Source: Amycolatopsis orientalis DSM 40040 = KCTC 9412
GTDB lineage: Bacteria > Actinomycetota > Actinomycetes > Mycobacteriales > Pseudonocardiaceae
Direction: 5' to 3'
NCBI RefSeq assembly: GCF_000478275.1
Contig: NZ_ASJB01000046.1
Location: forward strand, 62,001 to 126,000
Length of the DNA: 64,000 nucleotides
In this document: positions 24,886 to 32,532 of the stretch, one piece after another
Numbering within the stretch: the stretch's first letter is position 1
Layout: every line of letters begins with the position of its first letter
Notes under the pieces: generated by a model
What the model was told of the DNA's origin: nothing
The model's database searches: none
What the model saw: only the letters and a program-made list of their open reading frames with translations
Program-made: the position numbers and the translations under genes

Positions 24886-26808
24886 TCAGACGCGCCGCAG
24901 CACGCGCAGCAGGTATTCCTTGCGGTCCAACGGGTTGTGGTCGGTTCTCGGGCGCGACGGCGCCGGACCTCGGACGGGCCGGTAGCCGTGGAAGACGGTC
25001 TCCATCGCGCCTTCCCCTCGGGTCGCCGAGGGCAGCAGCTGGTGCACCTCATGGATTTTCGCCGCCGGGATCTCGCCGTCGAGTTCGGCCGTCCCGGCGC
25101 GGGTGAGCGTCGTCCGCGGGACGGCTCGTGCCCGCGCCAGCAACGCGGTGACCGCGCCGAGTGTGTCGGCCGGGGCCTGGAGGGTGAACCGGTGCAGGGG
25201 TTCGTGCACGGTCGTCCCGGCTTCGCGCAGCGCGGCCATCAGCACCAGCGGCGTCAGCCCGCGGAAGTCCCCGGCGGTGCTGGACATGCTCTTGTCGAAG
25301 GTGCCGTGTGCATGGCTTTGCCGGGCGTAGTAACCGGAATGCGTCATCGTGACCACGCAGTCGAGCACCTCCCAGCCGTGGATTCCCTCGCGCAGGGTCT
25401 CTTTCACCGTGTCCTCCACGGCTTTGACGAAGGAATACGGCATCGAGCCGAGTTCGACCTCCAGCCGGAACGTGATCCCGCTCCCCGGCGGACCGGGCTC
25501 GACACGCAGCCCGACCGTGGCAAGGAAGGGATTCGGTGCCTTGCCGATGAGTTCGACGGCGGAGCCGGAACCGGAGACGTGTTCGACGCAGATCGTGGTC
25601 GTCTCGCTGAACGTGACGGCGATGCCGTACTCGTCGGCGAGCGTCGCCTCGATGACCTCCTTCTGTACTTCGCCGTAGAGTGAAACGGAGGTCTCCTGCC
25701 GGATTTCGTCGTGCCGCAGGCCGATCAGCGGATCCTGTTCGGTCAGCTGGGTCAGCGCCTGGTGCAGCGGCCCGCGCTCGGCCGAGTGCACCGGCGAGAC
25801 GACGGTCTCCAGCGTCGGCGGCGAGAACAGGGCTTCCCGAACGTGACCGGGACGGGTGCCGAGAACGTCACCGATCCGGACGTCGAGGCCCGAGAGTTTC
25901 GCGATCCGCCCGGCACCGACCGAGCCCGACGGCACGACGGAGCCGTTGTCGAAGACGCTGATCGCGGTGACCTTGCCTTCGCCGTCACCGAGCGGGACCT
26001 TGTCGCGGACGGCGAGGCCGCCGGAGAACAGCCGCACGTAGGCGATCTTCTCGCCACCAGGGCCGCGTTCGACCTTGAACACCGTGCCGGACAGCGGACC
26101 GTCGGCGGTACTTTCCTTGGCGGGCAACAGGTTCTCGATACCGTCGCGGAGCGCGTCGATGCCGGCGCCGGTGATCGCCGATCCGAAGTAGACCGGATAC
26201 GCGAGCCCTTCGGCCACTTTCGCGGTGAGTTCGGTGTGGAGCCGCGACGGGGTGAACGCGTCCGGATCGGTGAGGTAGCCGGTCAGGAAGTCTTCGTCGA
26301 GGGTCGCCAGCAGGTCGGTCACCCGCTCGGGTTCGGCGGGGTCCATCGCGACGACCGAGGGCGTGAGCTTCGCCGCGATCTCGCGGAACACGCGGTCCGG
26401 GTCGGCGCCGCGCCGGTCGAGTTTGTTCACGAACAGCAGGGTCGGGATGCGCAGCCGTCGCAGCGTGCGCATCAGGACGCGGGTCTGGGCCTGGACGCCT
26501 TCGACCGCCGACAGCACCAGGACGGCGCCGTCGAGCACGGCGAGCGCGCGTTCGACCTCGGCGATGAAATCGGGGTGGCCGGGGGTGTCGATCAGGTTGA
26601 CGGTGACGTCGCCGAGTGCGAACGACACCACGGCCGCCTTGATGGTGATCCCGCGGGCGCGTTCCAGTGCCAGTGTGTCGGTCTGTGTGCTGCCGTCATC
26701 GACGCTGCCCAGCTCGCCGATGATCCCGGCCGTATGCAACAGCCGCTCGGTCAGGCTCGTCTTCCCGGCGTCAACATGCGCCAAAATCCCCAGGTTGAGG
26801 GTCTTCAC
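24886..26808 (-). CDS. otrA-like: OtrA/Tet(M)-family ribosomal protection GTPase
   Basis: The 640-residue translational GTPase is of EF-G type with tetracycline-resistance ribosomal protection layout: AHVDAGKTSL (G1, residues 10-19), RARGITIKAA (G2), DTPGHPDF (G3), NKLDRRG (G4), then EF-G-like domains II-V. The length is that of Tet(M)/OtrA (about 640), well short of EF-G (about 700). Such proteins dislodge tetracyclines from the ribosome. Many actinomycetes carry chromosomal copies, so resistance is not proven. It is followed by an F420-type oxidoreductase gene in the same operon. Confidence 0.88.
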   Translation of the reverse strand: MKTLNLGILAHVDAGKTSLTERLLHTAGIIGELGSVDDGSTQTDTLALERARGITIKAAVVSFALGDVTVNLIDTPGHPDFIAEVERALAVLDGAVLVLSAVEGVQAQTRVLMRTLRRLRIPTLLFVNKLDRRGADPDRVFREIAAKLTPSVVAMDPAEPERVTDLLATLDEDFLTGYLTDPDAFTPSRLHTELTAKVAEGLAYPVYFGSAITGAGIDALRDGIENLLPAKESTADGPLSGTVFKVERGPGGEKIAYVRLFSGGLAVRDKVPLGDGEGKVTAISVFDNGSVVPSGSVGAGRIAKLSGLDVRIGDVLGTRPGHVREALFSPPTLETVVSPVHSAERGPLHQALTQLTEQDPLIGLRHDEIRQETSVSLYGEVQKEVIEATLADEYGIAVTFSETTTICVEHVSGSGSAVELIGKAPNPFLATVGLRVEPGPPGSGITFRLEVELGSMPYSFVKAVEDTVKETLREGIHGWEVLDCVVTMTHSGYYARQSHAHGTFDKSMSSTAGDFRGLTPLVLMAALREAGTTVHEPLHRFTLQAPADTLGAVTALLARARAVPRTTLTRAGTAELDGEIPAAKIHEVHQLLPSATRGEGAMETVFHGYRPVRGPAPSRPRTDHNPLDRKEYLLRVLRRV

Positions 26809-26943
26809 GAAGTGTCTTGTCCTTGCGGTAGGCGGAAATTACCTGGTGAAAGGACTCGGACACGGGCAAGACGATCATCTCCTAGGCCGGGAATCGATCT
26901 TCCCGACTACAGCACCGGCGGCCATCACGGCGCAACCGAATTA

Positions 26944-27007
26944 CGCATTTCGTCCTCTGGTTGCGGTCCTTGCGCGCGCAAGTACCGCAACCAGAGGACG
27001 AAATGCG
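26944..27007. repeat. Family C palindrome, long perfect copy
   Basis: A perfect 23-bp outer stem (CGCATTTCGTCCTCTGG and on) encloses a second stem (CTTGCGC/GCGCAAG). It starts 8 bases past the GH3 stop on the minus strand and should terminate the das-like operon. Confidence 0.85.
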
Positions 27008-27015
27008 AGAAGGGG

Positions 27016-28473
27016 TCAGGCGAGGTGCTCGCCGGCCAGGTACTCCGCGGCGGCGCGGAGGCTGACGTAGGACCCGCTGAACGTGTCGATCCGCGGGCCG
27101 TCGGTTTCGGGCCCGGGCGCTCCGGTCTCGACGCGGATGTACTCCCCGCCCGACTCCCGGAGCCAGGCCAGGAACTCGCGGACCTCGGGGTGCCGGTGCG
27201 CCTCGCGCGTCACGATGACGAGGTCGCGCGCGCCGTGGACGGCGTCGATCGCGGTCGCGATCCCGTCCCCGGTGACCTTGAGCGCCCGCGTGCCGGGTAC
27301 GAGCCCGGTCAGATGCGGGCCGAGGCCCCATGGCATCGGACCGGCCGCGACGATCGGCTCGGTCTCGATGTCGATCACCAGCGGCGGCCCGGCGAGCTTC
27401 GGCGAACCCTGGATCCGCAGCGCCTTGCGCGCCGCCTCCATGCCGAGCCGGTGGTCAGGCGCGGTGATCGGCGTCGGCGCCGGTGCAGCGCCGAGTGCGG
27501 CGACCCGCTCCGACGCCTCGGCCAGCCGCTCCAGCGGCAGTTCACCGGCCTGGACCGCGGCCGCGATCACCGCCGCGATCCGGTTCAGTTCGTCCTCTTC
27601 GAACGACACACCGCCCAGGCAGAGCGCGTCGGCGCCGGCGATCAGCGCCCGCACCGCCGCCCGGCCGACGCCTTCGGTCTTGCCCAGTTCACCGGCGATG
27701 GCACCCATGTCGAGCGCGTCGGTGACCACCGCGCCGGTGAAGCCGAGTTCGCCACGCAGGACGTCGGTCAGCGCCTTCGGGTTGAGCGTCGCGGGCAGGT
27801 CGCCCCACGCGGGCACGACGAGATGCCCGGTCATGACCGCGCGCACCCCCGCCGCGATCGCCGCCTGGAACGGGACGAGTTCGATCTCGCGCAGTTCCGC
27901 CTCGGTGCGGGGCAGGACCGGCAACGAGTGATGCGAATCGTCGGTCGCCGCCCCGTGCCCGGGGAAATGCTTCGCCGACGCGGCCACGCCGTACTTCTGC
28001 ATGCCGGTGATGTACGCCGCGACATGCGGCGACGCCTTCACCGGATCCGAACCGAACGCCCGGACCCCGATGGAGGGATCCTCCGCGGCCAGGGTCAGAT
28101 CCGCGCACGGGGCGAAGTTGATCGTGACCCCGCACGCGGCCAGCCGCTCGCCGAGTGCCGCCGCGACCGACGCCGTCAGCTCGACGTCGTCCGCGGCGCC
28201 GAGCGCGAGCGGCCCCGGGACGAACGAGCCGGTGGCGACGTCGAGCCGGGTGACGTCGCCGCCCTCTTCGTCGATGCCGATGAGCACGTCGGGCCGTTCC
28301 GCCCGCAGCTGCGCGCTCAGCGCGGCCACCTGCTCGTCGTCGACCACGTTGCGGCCGAACAGGATCGCGCCGCCGAGGCCGTCGGCCACCTTGCGCCGCA
28401 GCCAGTCCGGCGCGGTCGTGCCGTCGAAGCCCGACACGAGCACGGATCCAGCGAGCTTTTCCGGTGAAGACAA
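27016..28473 (-). CDS. dasD: GH3 beta-N-acetylhexosaminidase (DasD/NagZ-like)
   Basis: The 485-residue cytoplasmic enzyme has the NagZ-type signature KHFPGHGAATDDSHHSLP, which carries the Asp-His acid/base pair of GH3 N-acetylglucosaminidases, and the nucleophile Asp in VVTDALDMGAI. It would split imported chitobiose or chitooligosaccharides to GlcNAc. It starts 3 bases after the permease stop as the last gene of the operon, like dasD of Streptomyces dasABCD. An extra C-terminal domain (about 330-485) is present. Confidence 0.87.
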   Translation of the reverse strand: MSSPEKLAGSVLVSGFDGTTAPDWLRRKVADGLGGAILFGRNVVDDEQVAALSAQLRAERPDVLIGIDEEGGDVTRLDVATGSFVPGPLALGAADDVELTASVAAALGERLAACGVTINFAPCADLTLAAEDPSIGVRAFGSDPVKASPHVAAYITGMQKYGVAASAKHFPGHGAATDDSHHSLPVLPRTEAELREIELVPFQAAIAAGVRAVMTGHLVVPAWGDLPATLNPKALTDVLRGELGFTGAVVTDALDMGAIAGELGKTEGVGRAAVRALIAGADALCLGGVSFEEDELNRIAAVIAAAVQAGELPLERLAEASERVAALGAAPAPTPITAPDHRLGMEAARKALRIQGSPKLAGPPLVIDIETEPIVAAGPMPWGLGPHLTGLVPGTRALKVTGDGIATAIDAVHGARDLVIVTREAHRHPEVREFLAWLRESGGEYIRVETGAPGPETDGPRIDTFSGSYVSLRAAAEYLAGEHLA

Positions 28474-28476
28474 GGA

Positions 28477-29307
28477 TTATCCCTTCACTGCGCCTGCGGT
28501 CAGGTTGGACACGAGCTTGCGCTGGACGATGATGAAGAACACCAGCGCGGGCACGGCGTAGATGACCGACGCCGCCATGATGCCGCCCCAGTCCACGGAA
28601 AACGCCGTCCGGAACGACGAAAGCCACACCGGCAGCGTCTGCATGTTCTGGTCGCGCATGAACACGAAGGCGAACAGGAACTCGTTCCACGCGGTGATGA
28701 AACTGAACACCGAGGTGGTCACCAGTCCCGGCGCGAGCAGCGGCAGCGTCACCCGGCGGAACGCGCCCGCCCGGCTGCAACCGTCGATCATCGCGGCCTC
28801 TTCGAGGTCGTACGGGATGCCGTTGACGAAGCCGTAGAGCATCCAGCACGTGAAGGGCAGCGTCGCCGCGAAGTACACCAGCAGCAGCGAAGGCAGCTGG
28901 TTGAGCAGCCCGGCGTCCCGCATCAGCAGGTACATCGGGATCAGCAGCGCCTCGAACGGCGCGAGCTGGGCGACCAGCACCAGCAGCAGGAAACCCTTGC
29001 GCCCGCGGAAACGCATGCGGGACAACGGAACCGCGGCCAGCACGCCCGCAACGAGCGAGCACAGCACCGCGCCGATCGTGACGATCAGGCTGTTGGCGAG
29101 GTAGGTGGTGAAGCCGGGTTTCGTCAGCGCTGAGACGAAGTTGTCGAACGTCACCGAAAGCGGAACCAGGTCGTAGCTCGGCGACAGGACCTCGCCCGGG
29201 GTCTTCAGCGAGGAGGTGACCATCCAGTACGTCGGGAAGACGAACAGGAGGGCCACGACCACGCCGAGCGTGCCGAGGCCGATCCGCTGGGTCAGGGACT
29301 TCCTCAT
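28477..29307 (-). CDS. dasC: Sugar ABC transporter permease (DasC-like)
   Basis: The 276-residue membrane protein has six helices and the inner-membrane permease EAA loop (EEAAMIDGCSRAGAFRRVTLPLLAPG) that contacts the ATPase. It belongs to the MalG-type CUT1 family. ATG 29307 overlaps the preceding permease stop (ATGA). No ATPase gene is in the operon; a shared MsiK-type ATPase elsewhere is expected. Confidence 0.88.
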   Translation of the reverse strand: MRKSLTQRIGLGTLGVVVALLFVFPTYWMVTSSLKTPGEVLSPSYDLVPLSVTFDNFVSALTKPGFTTYLANSLIVTIGAVLCSLVAGVLAAVPLSRMRFRGRKGFLLLVLVAQLAPFEALLIPMYLLMRDAGLLNQLPSLLLVYFAATLPFTCWMLYGFVNGIPYDLEEAAMIDGCSRAGAFRRVTLPLLAPGLVTTSVFSFITAWNEFLFAFVFMRDQNMQTLPVWLSSFRTAFSVDWGGIMAASVIYAVPALVFFIIVQRKLVSNLTAGAVKG

Positions 29308-30290
29308 GACAGGTCGGCCTCCTTCGTGCGCACCAGCAGCTGTACGTACCGGGCGGTGAGCAGGATCAGCACGAGCATCATCAGCAGGGCGGCGGTCGCC
29401 GCCAGGCCGAAGTGGTTGCCCGCGAGGCCCTTGAGGTACATGTAGACCGGCAGCGTCGTGCTGGCGCCGTCCGGCCCGCCCTGGCGGATCGCCCACACCT
29501 GGGCGAAGACCTTGAAGTCCCACAGGACCGACAGGAACGTGACCATGGTCAGGATCGGCCGGATCGCCGGCCAGCTGACCGCCCAGAACGCCTGCCAGGC
29601 GTTGGCGCCGTCGATGCCCGCGGCCTCGTACTGCTCCTTCGGGACGCCGAGAAGCCCGGCGTACAACGTGAACGCCACGAACGGCACGGCCTGCCAGACC
29701 ACCAGCAGGCCGATGACGGTCAGCGTGCTCGGGCCGGTGGAGAACCAGGAATGCCCGATGAACTCCTCGAAACCGAGTTTCGCGAGCGTCTTGTTCAGGA
29801 TCCCGTACTGCTGGTCGAAGATCCACTGGAAGATCGTGGTCGTCGCGACCACCGGGGTCGCCCACGCGAGGATCAGCGCGACCTGCAGGATCACCCGGAC
29901 CACCGGGTTGAGATGCCGCATCAGCAGCGCCATGAACAGCGCGAGCAGCAAAGTGGTGATCACGACCGCGGCGGTGAACACCAGCGTGCGGACCGTGATC
30001 TCCCAGAATTCGGGGTCGGACAGGATCGTGGAGAAGTTCTCGAACCCGACCCAGACCATGTCTCCGGAGACCAGCTCACGGAGGTCGAGCTTGCGGAGAC
30101 TGATCCCGACCAGCTGCAGCGTCGGCCAGCCCAGCAGGACCAGGATCGCGATCAGCGCGGGAAGGATCAGCAGATACGGCGCCGTCCGTTCGCCGAGACG
30201 GAGGCGCCGATTCGACTTCGGCGGCTTGATGCGCGGCGAAGCCGGCGGGGAGGACCCCGCCGGCGTCGTCACATCTTTTGTCGTGGTCAT
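29304..30290 (-). CDS. dasB: Sugar ABC transporter permease (DasB-like)
   Basis: The 328-residue MalF-type CUT1 permease has six to seven helices and an EAA loop (EQYEAAGIDGANAWQAFWAVSWPAIRP). Its N-terminus overlaps the binding-protein stop codon by four bases. With its partner it forms the membrane channel for the chitooligosaccharide substrate inferred for this operon. Confidence 0.88.
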   Translation of the reverse strand: MTTTKDVTTPAGSSPPASPRIKPPKSNRRLRLGERTAPYLLILPALIAILVLLGWPTLQLVGISLRKLDLRELVSGDMVWVGFENFSTILSDPEFWEITVRTLVFTAAVVITTLLLALFMALLMRHLNPVVRVILQVALILAWATPVVATTTIFQWIFDQQYGILNKTLAKLGFEEFIGHSWFSTGPSTLTVIGLLVVWQAVPFVAFTLYAGLLGVPKEQYEAAGIDGANAWQAFWAVSWPAIRPILTMVTFLSVLWDFKVFAQVWAIRQGGPDGASTTLPVYMYLKGLAGNHFGLAATAALLMMLVLILLTARYVQLLVRTKEADLS

Positions 30291-31579
30291 CCGCCGATGA
30301 GCTTGTCGAGCGCTGCGTTGGCGTCGGCGGTCGCCTGGTCGAGCGATTTCGTTCCGGTCAGGTACGCGGTCAGCATGTCCTTGATCGGGTTCTGGCCGGA
30401 TTCGACGTCACCCCACTTGGGGCTGGTCGGCACGGCGCGACCGTTCTTGGACGCCTCGGCCATGACCTTGGTGAGCGGGTTCGAGTCGAGCGCGGACACG
30501 TCGGTCGAGGTACCGGGGACGTAACCGGCCTTGGCCAGCTCGGTCTGGTACTTCGGGGTGGAGAACAGCTTGACGTAGTCCTTGGCCGCGGCCGCGTTCT
30601 TGCTGTTGGCCGGGATGACCAGGTTCGAGCCGCCGAGGAAGACCGGGGCCGACTTGTCGGCGGTCTTGCCCGGGATCGGGAAGGCGCCCGACTTCTCCTT
30701 GATCGACGGGTCGGTCTTCGCCGCGGTGTCGGCCTCACCCGGGACACCGATCATCATCGCGACCTTGCCCGCGCCGTAGATGCCGGCCTGCTGCGGGGTG
30801 GCCTCGTCGGCGTCCTTCGGCGCCTTGGTGCCCGAAGCGTCGGTGAGCTGCTTGTAGAACTCCAGCCCGGCCTTGGCCTGCGGGGTGTTCAGCGTGGCCT
30901 TGAAGGACTTTCCGTTGGCCTGGGCGATGTCGCCGCCCTCGTCCCAGATGAACGACAGCAGTTCGTACCAGTTCTGGCCAGGCTGGTAGAGCGCCTGGAA
31001 CTCGGGGTCGCTGCCGAACTTGGCCTTGAGCTTGGTGATCGCGTCGAGCCATTCCGCGCGGGTCTTCGGGGTCGCGGTGATGCCCGCCTGCTCGAACATG
31101 TCCTTGCGGTAGATGACCTCACGGTTGGCCGCGTAGAACGGGACGCCGTAGGTCTTGCCGTCGAATTCACCGGAGGCCTTGAGCCCCTGGAGCCACTGGG
31201 CGCCGTTGAAGTCGGCGACGCTCGAGGTGAGGTCGGCGAGCACGCCCTGGTTGGCGAACGCGGGGGTCTGGGTGTTGCCCAGCTCGATCACGTCCGGCGG
31301 GTTGTCACTGGCCAGCGCGGTGGTCAGCTTCTGCTGGATGCCGTTCCACTGCTGGATCTCGTACTTGACCTTGACGCCGGGGTGCGCGTCTTCGAATTCC
31401 TTGTGGAGCGAGTTCGTCAGAGCTTCGGGGGCGGTCCCGGTCATGAGCCAGACCGTGAGCGTGCCGTTCGAGGCCGGGGCGCTCGAATTGGTGCTGTCGC
31501 CACTGCCGGAACCGGCGCAGCCCGCCGTCGCGAGGGTGATGGCGGCGGCGCCCGCAGCCATCTTGAGCCAGCGCTTCAC
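30287..31579 (-). CDS. dasA: Extracellular sugar-binding lipoprotein (DasA/NgcE-like)
   Basis: The 430-residue protein has a lipoprotein signal (lipobox ATAGC at about residues 17-21) followed by a Ser/Asn/Gly linker and a family 1 solute-binding fold. The GTG start has an AAAGGACGG site. The presence of two CUT1 permeases, a GH3 hexosaminidase and a DasR-like operator upstream indicates chitobiose or GlcNAc-oligomer uptake; DasA and NgcE types cannot be separated by eye. Confidence 0.82.
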   Translation of the reverse strand: MKRWLKMAAGAAAITLATAGCAGSGSGDSTNSSAPASNGTLTVWLMTGTAPEALTNSLHKEFEDAHPGVKVKYEIQQWNGIQQKLTTALASDNPPDVIELGNTQTPAFANQGVLADLTSSVADFNGAQWLQGLKASGEFDGKTYGVPFYAANREVIYRKDMFEQAGITATPKTRAEWLDAITKLKAKFGSDPEFQALYQPGQNWYELLSFIWDEGGDIAQANGKSFKATLNTPQAKAGLEFYKQLTDASGTKAPKDADEATPQQAGIYGAGKVAMMIGVPGEADTAAKTDPSIKEKSGAFPIPGKTADKSAPVFLGGSNLVIPANSKNAAAAKDYVKLFSTPKYQTELAKAGYVPGTSTDVSALDSNPLTKVMAEASKNGRAVPTSPKWGDVESGQNPIKDMLTAYLTGTKSLDQATADANAALDKLIGG

Positions 31580-31627
31580 TCGTGCCGTCCTTTCGATGCC
31601 CGGCCACTGTGCCGGGCTCCCACAAAA

Positions 31628-31639
31628 TGGTGTAGACCA
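31628..31639 (-). promoter_or_regulatory. DasR-like operator (dre) upstream of the das-like operon
   Basis: TGGTGTAGACCA differs by one base from the perfect dre core TGGTCTAGACCA. It lies 48 bases upstream of the GTG of the binding protein, downstream of a TTGACA -35 element (31676-31671 on the minus strand). Confidence 0.7.
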
Positions 31640-31650
31640 ATGCGGGCAGC

Positions 31651-31664
31651 GTGGTACGTACCAC
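31651..31664. promoter_or_regulatory. Perfect palindrome GTGGTACGTACCAC in the das-like promoter
   Basis: This 14-base perfect palindrome lies between the TTGACA -35 element and the dre-like site. It has the same TGGT-N4-ACCA frame as the dre, with ACGT in the centre, so it may be a second GntR-family operator or the site of another regulator. Confidence 0.6.
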
Positions 31665-31679
31665 TCCGACTGTCAAGCA

Positions 31680-31910
31680 GGTGGCCGGTTCGTTGTAAAC
31701 GAGCCGCAATCTTTCACCTTGTGTGAGCGCATGATCACGCTGGAGGGCGCATTTCGTGGACCCTCGTCAGGTTGTCGCGAGGCGCGCTGACATGCGGTTT
31801 CTCGTTGACCGTCCCGGTGATCGGGGCATCCGGCGGAACGCTCAGGGCTGTTCGGCGGAAGACCGGGCTCGCGTTCGCCACTCCGGTCCGATGGGGGTCG
31901 CGCTCGCCGG
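31680..31910. other. Intergenic region upstream of the das-like operon
   Basis: Besides the promoter elements and the family B repeat on either side, I see no gene with plausible codon use in this stretch. It contains fragments resembling repeat arms (GCGCATTTCGTGGACCCT near 31749). Confidence 0.4.
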
Positions 31911-31989
31911 GCTGAAGGGGCCCTTGCCCGCATCTCACGCGGCGAAGGGCGCTTTCCCCGCATCGGATGCGGGGAAAGCGCCCTTCAGC
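31911..31989. repeat. Family B palindromic repeat, copy 2
   Basis: A 79-base compound inverted repeat bounded by GCTGAAGG and CCTTCAGC, with inner arms around GCGGCGAAGGG and GCGGGGAAAGC. It has the same length and design as the copy at 19234 but different inner bases. It follows the DoxX stop (minus strand) at 7 bases. Confidence 0.8.
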
Positions 31990-31996
31990 TCTCGGG

Positions 31997-32416
31997 TCAG
32001 TAGTCCTCGTCGTCGAGAGGTGGTTCGATGCCGAGGAGCGCCCTGGTCTGGTCCTGCAGGAACCACGCCAGCGTCGCGCAGACGATCAGCAGGACCAGCG
32101 GGAGCACCGGGCCGCCGTTGGTGAGGATGAACAGCTCGGTGACACTCGCGCCCACCATGACCCCGGCGAGCAGCAGCGCCGCCGGGCCGCCGAGTCGGGG
32201 GACGAGCAGGCCGATCGCGCCGCCGACCTCGAGGACGCCGGTGACGTACCGGAGCCACTGCCCGAGCCCGATCTCGGCGAAGGTCTGTTCGGTGTGGCCG
32301 CCCGCGAACAGCAGATAGCCGCTGTAGAGGAACTCGGCGGCAAGCGCGACGCGCACGATCCACACCACGATCGTGCCGATCGACGGGCTTCGGGTGGCGC
32401 TGGCTCCTTCGGGCAT
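31997..32416 (-). CDS. DoxX-family membrane protein
   Basis: The 139-residue protein has four helices and the DoxX pattern (RVALAAEFLYSGYLLFAGG, LEVGGAIGLLVPRLGG). Relatives in mycobacteria act with thioredoxin/SseA in redox defence, which is family knowledge only. ATG 32416 is preferred because GGAGAAGG lies 9 bases upstream; ATG 32425 would have no spacing. Confidence 0.85.
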   Translation of the reverse strand: MPEGASATRSPSIGTIVVWIVRVALAAEFLYSGYLLFAGGHTEQTFAEIGLGQWLRYVTGVLEVGGAIGLLVPRLGGPAALLLAGVMVGASVTELFILTNGGPVLPLVLLIVCATLAWFLQDQTRALLGIEPPLDDEDY

Positions 32417-32454
32417 GCCGGGCATCCTTCTCCAGCCGGTGAGGGCCCGCAAGA

Positions 32455-32530
32455 CCGCATCGAGAGGACTGAACGCGTTCTCATTCCGCGCCGTCCAGGC
32501 CAAAGAACGCGTTCAGTCCTCTCGATGCGG
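32455..32530. repeat. Family C palindrome with long loop
   Basis: A perfect stem of about 26 bp (CCGCATCGAGAGGACTGAAC and complement) encloses a 24-base loop. It begins 2 bases after the stop of the TPR gene and lies before the DoxX gene on the minus strand, so it probably separates their transcripts. Confidence 0.85.
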
Positions 32531-32532
32531 CG

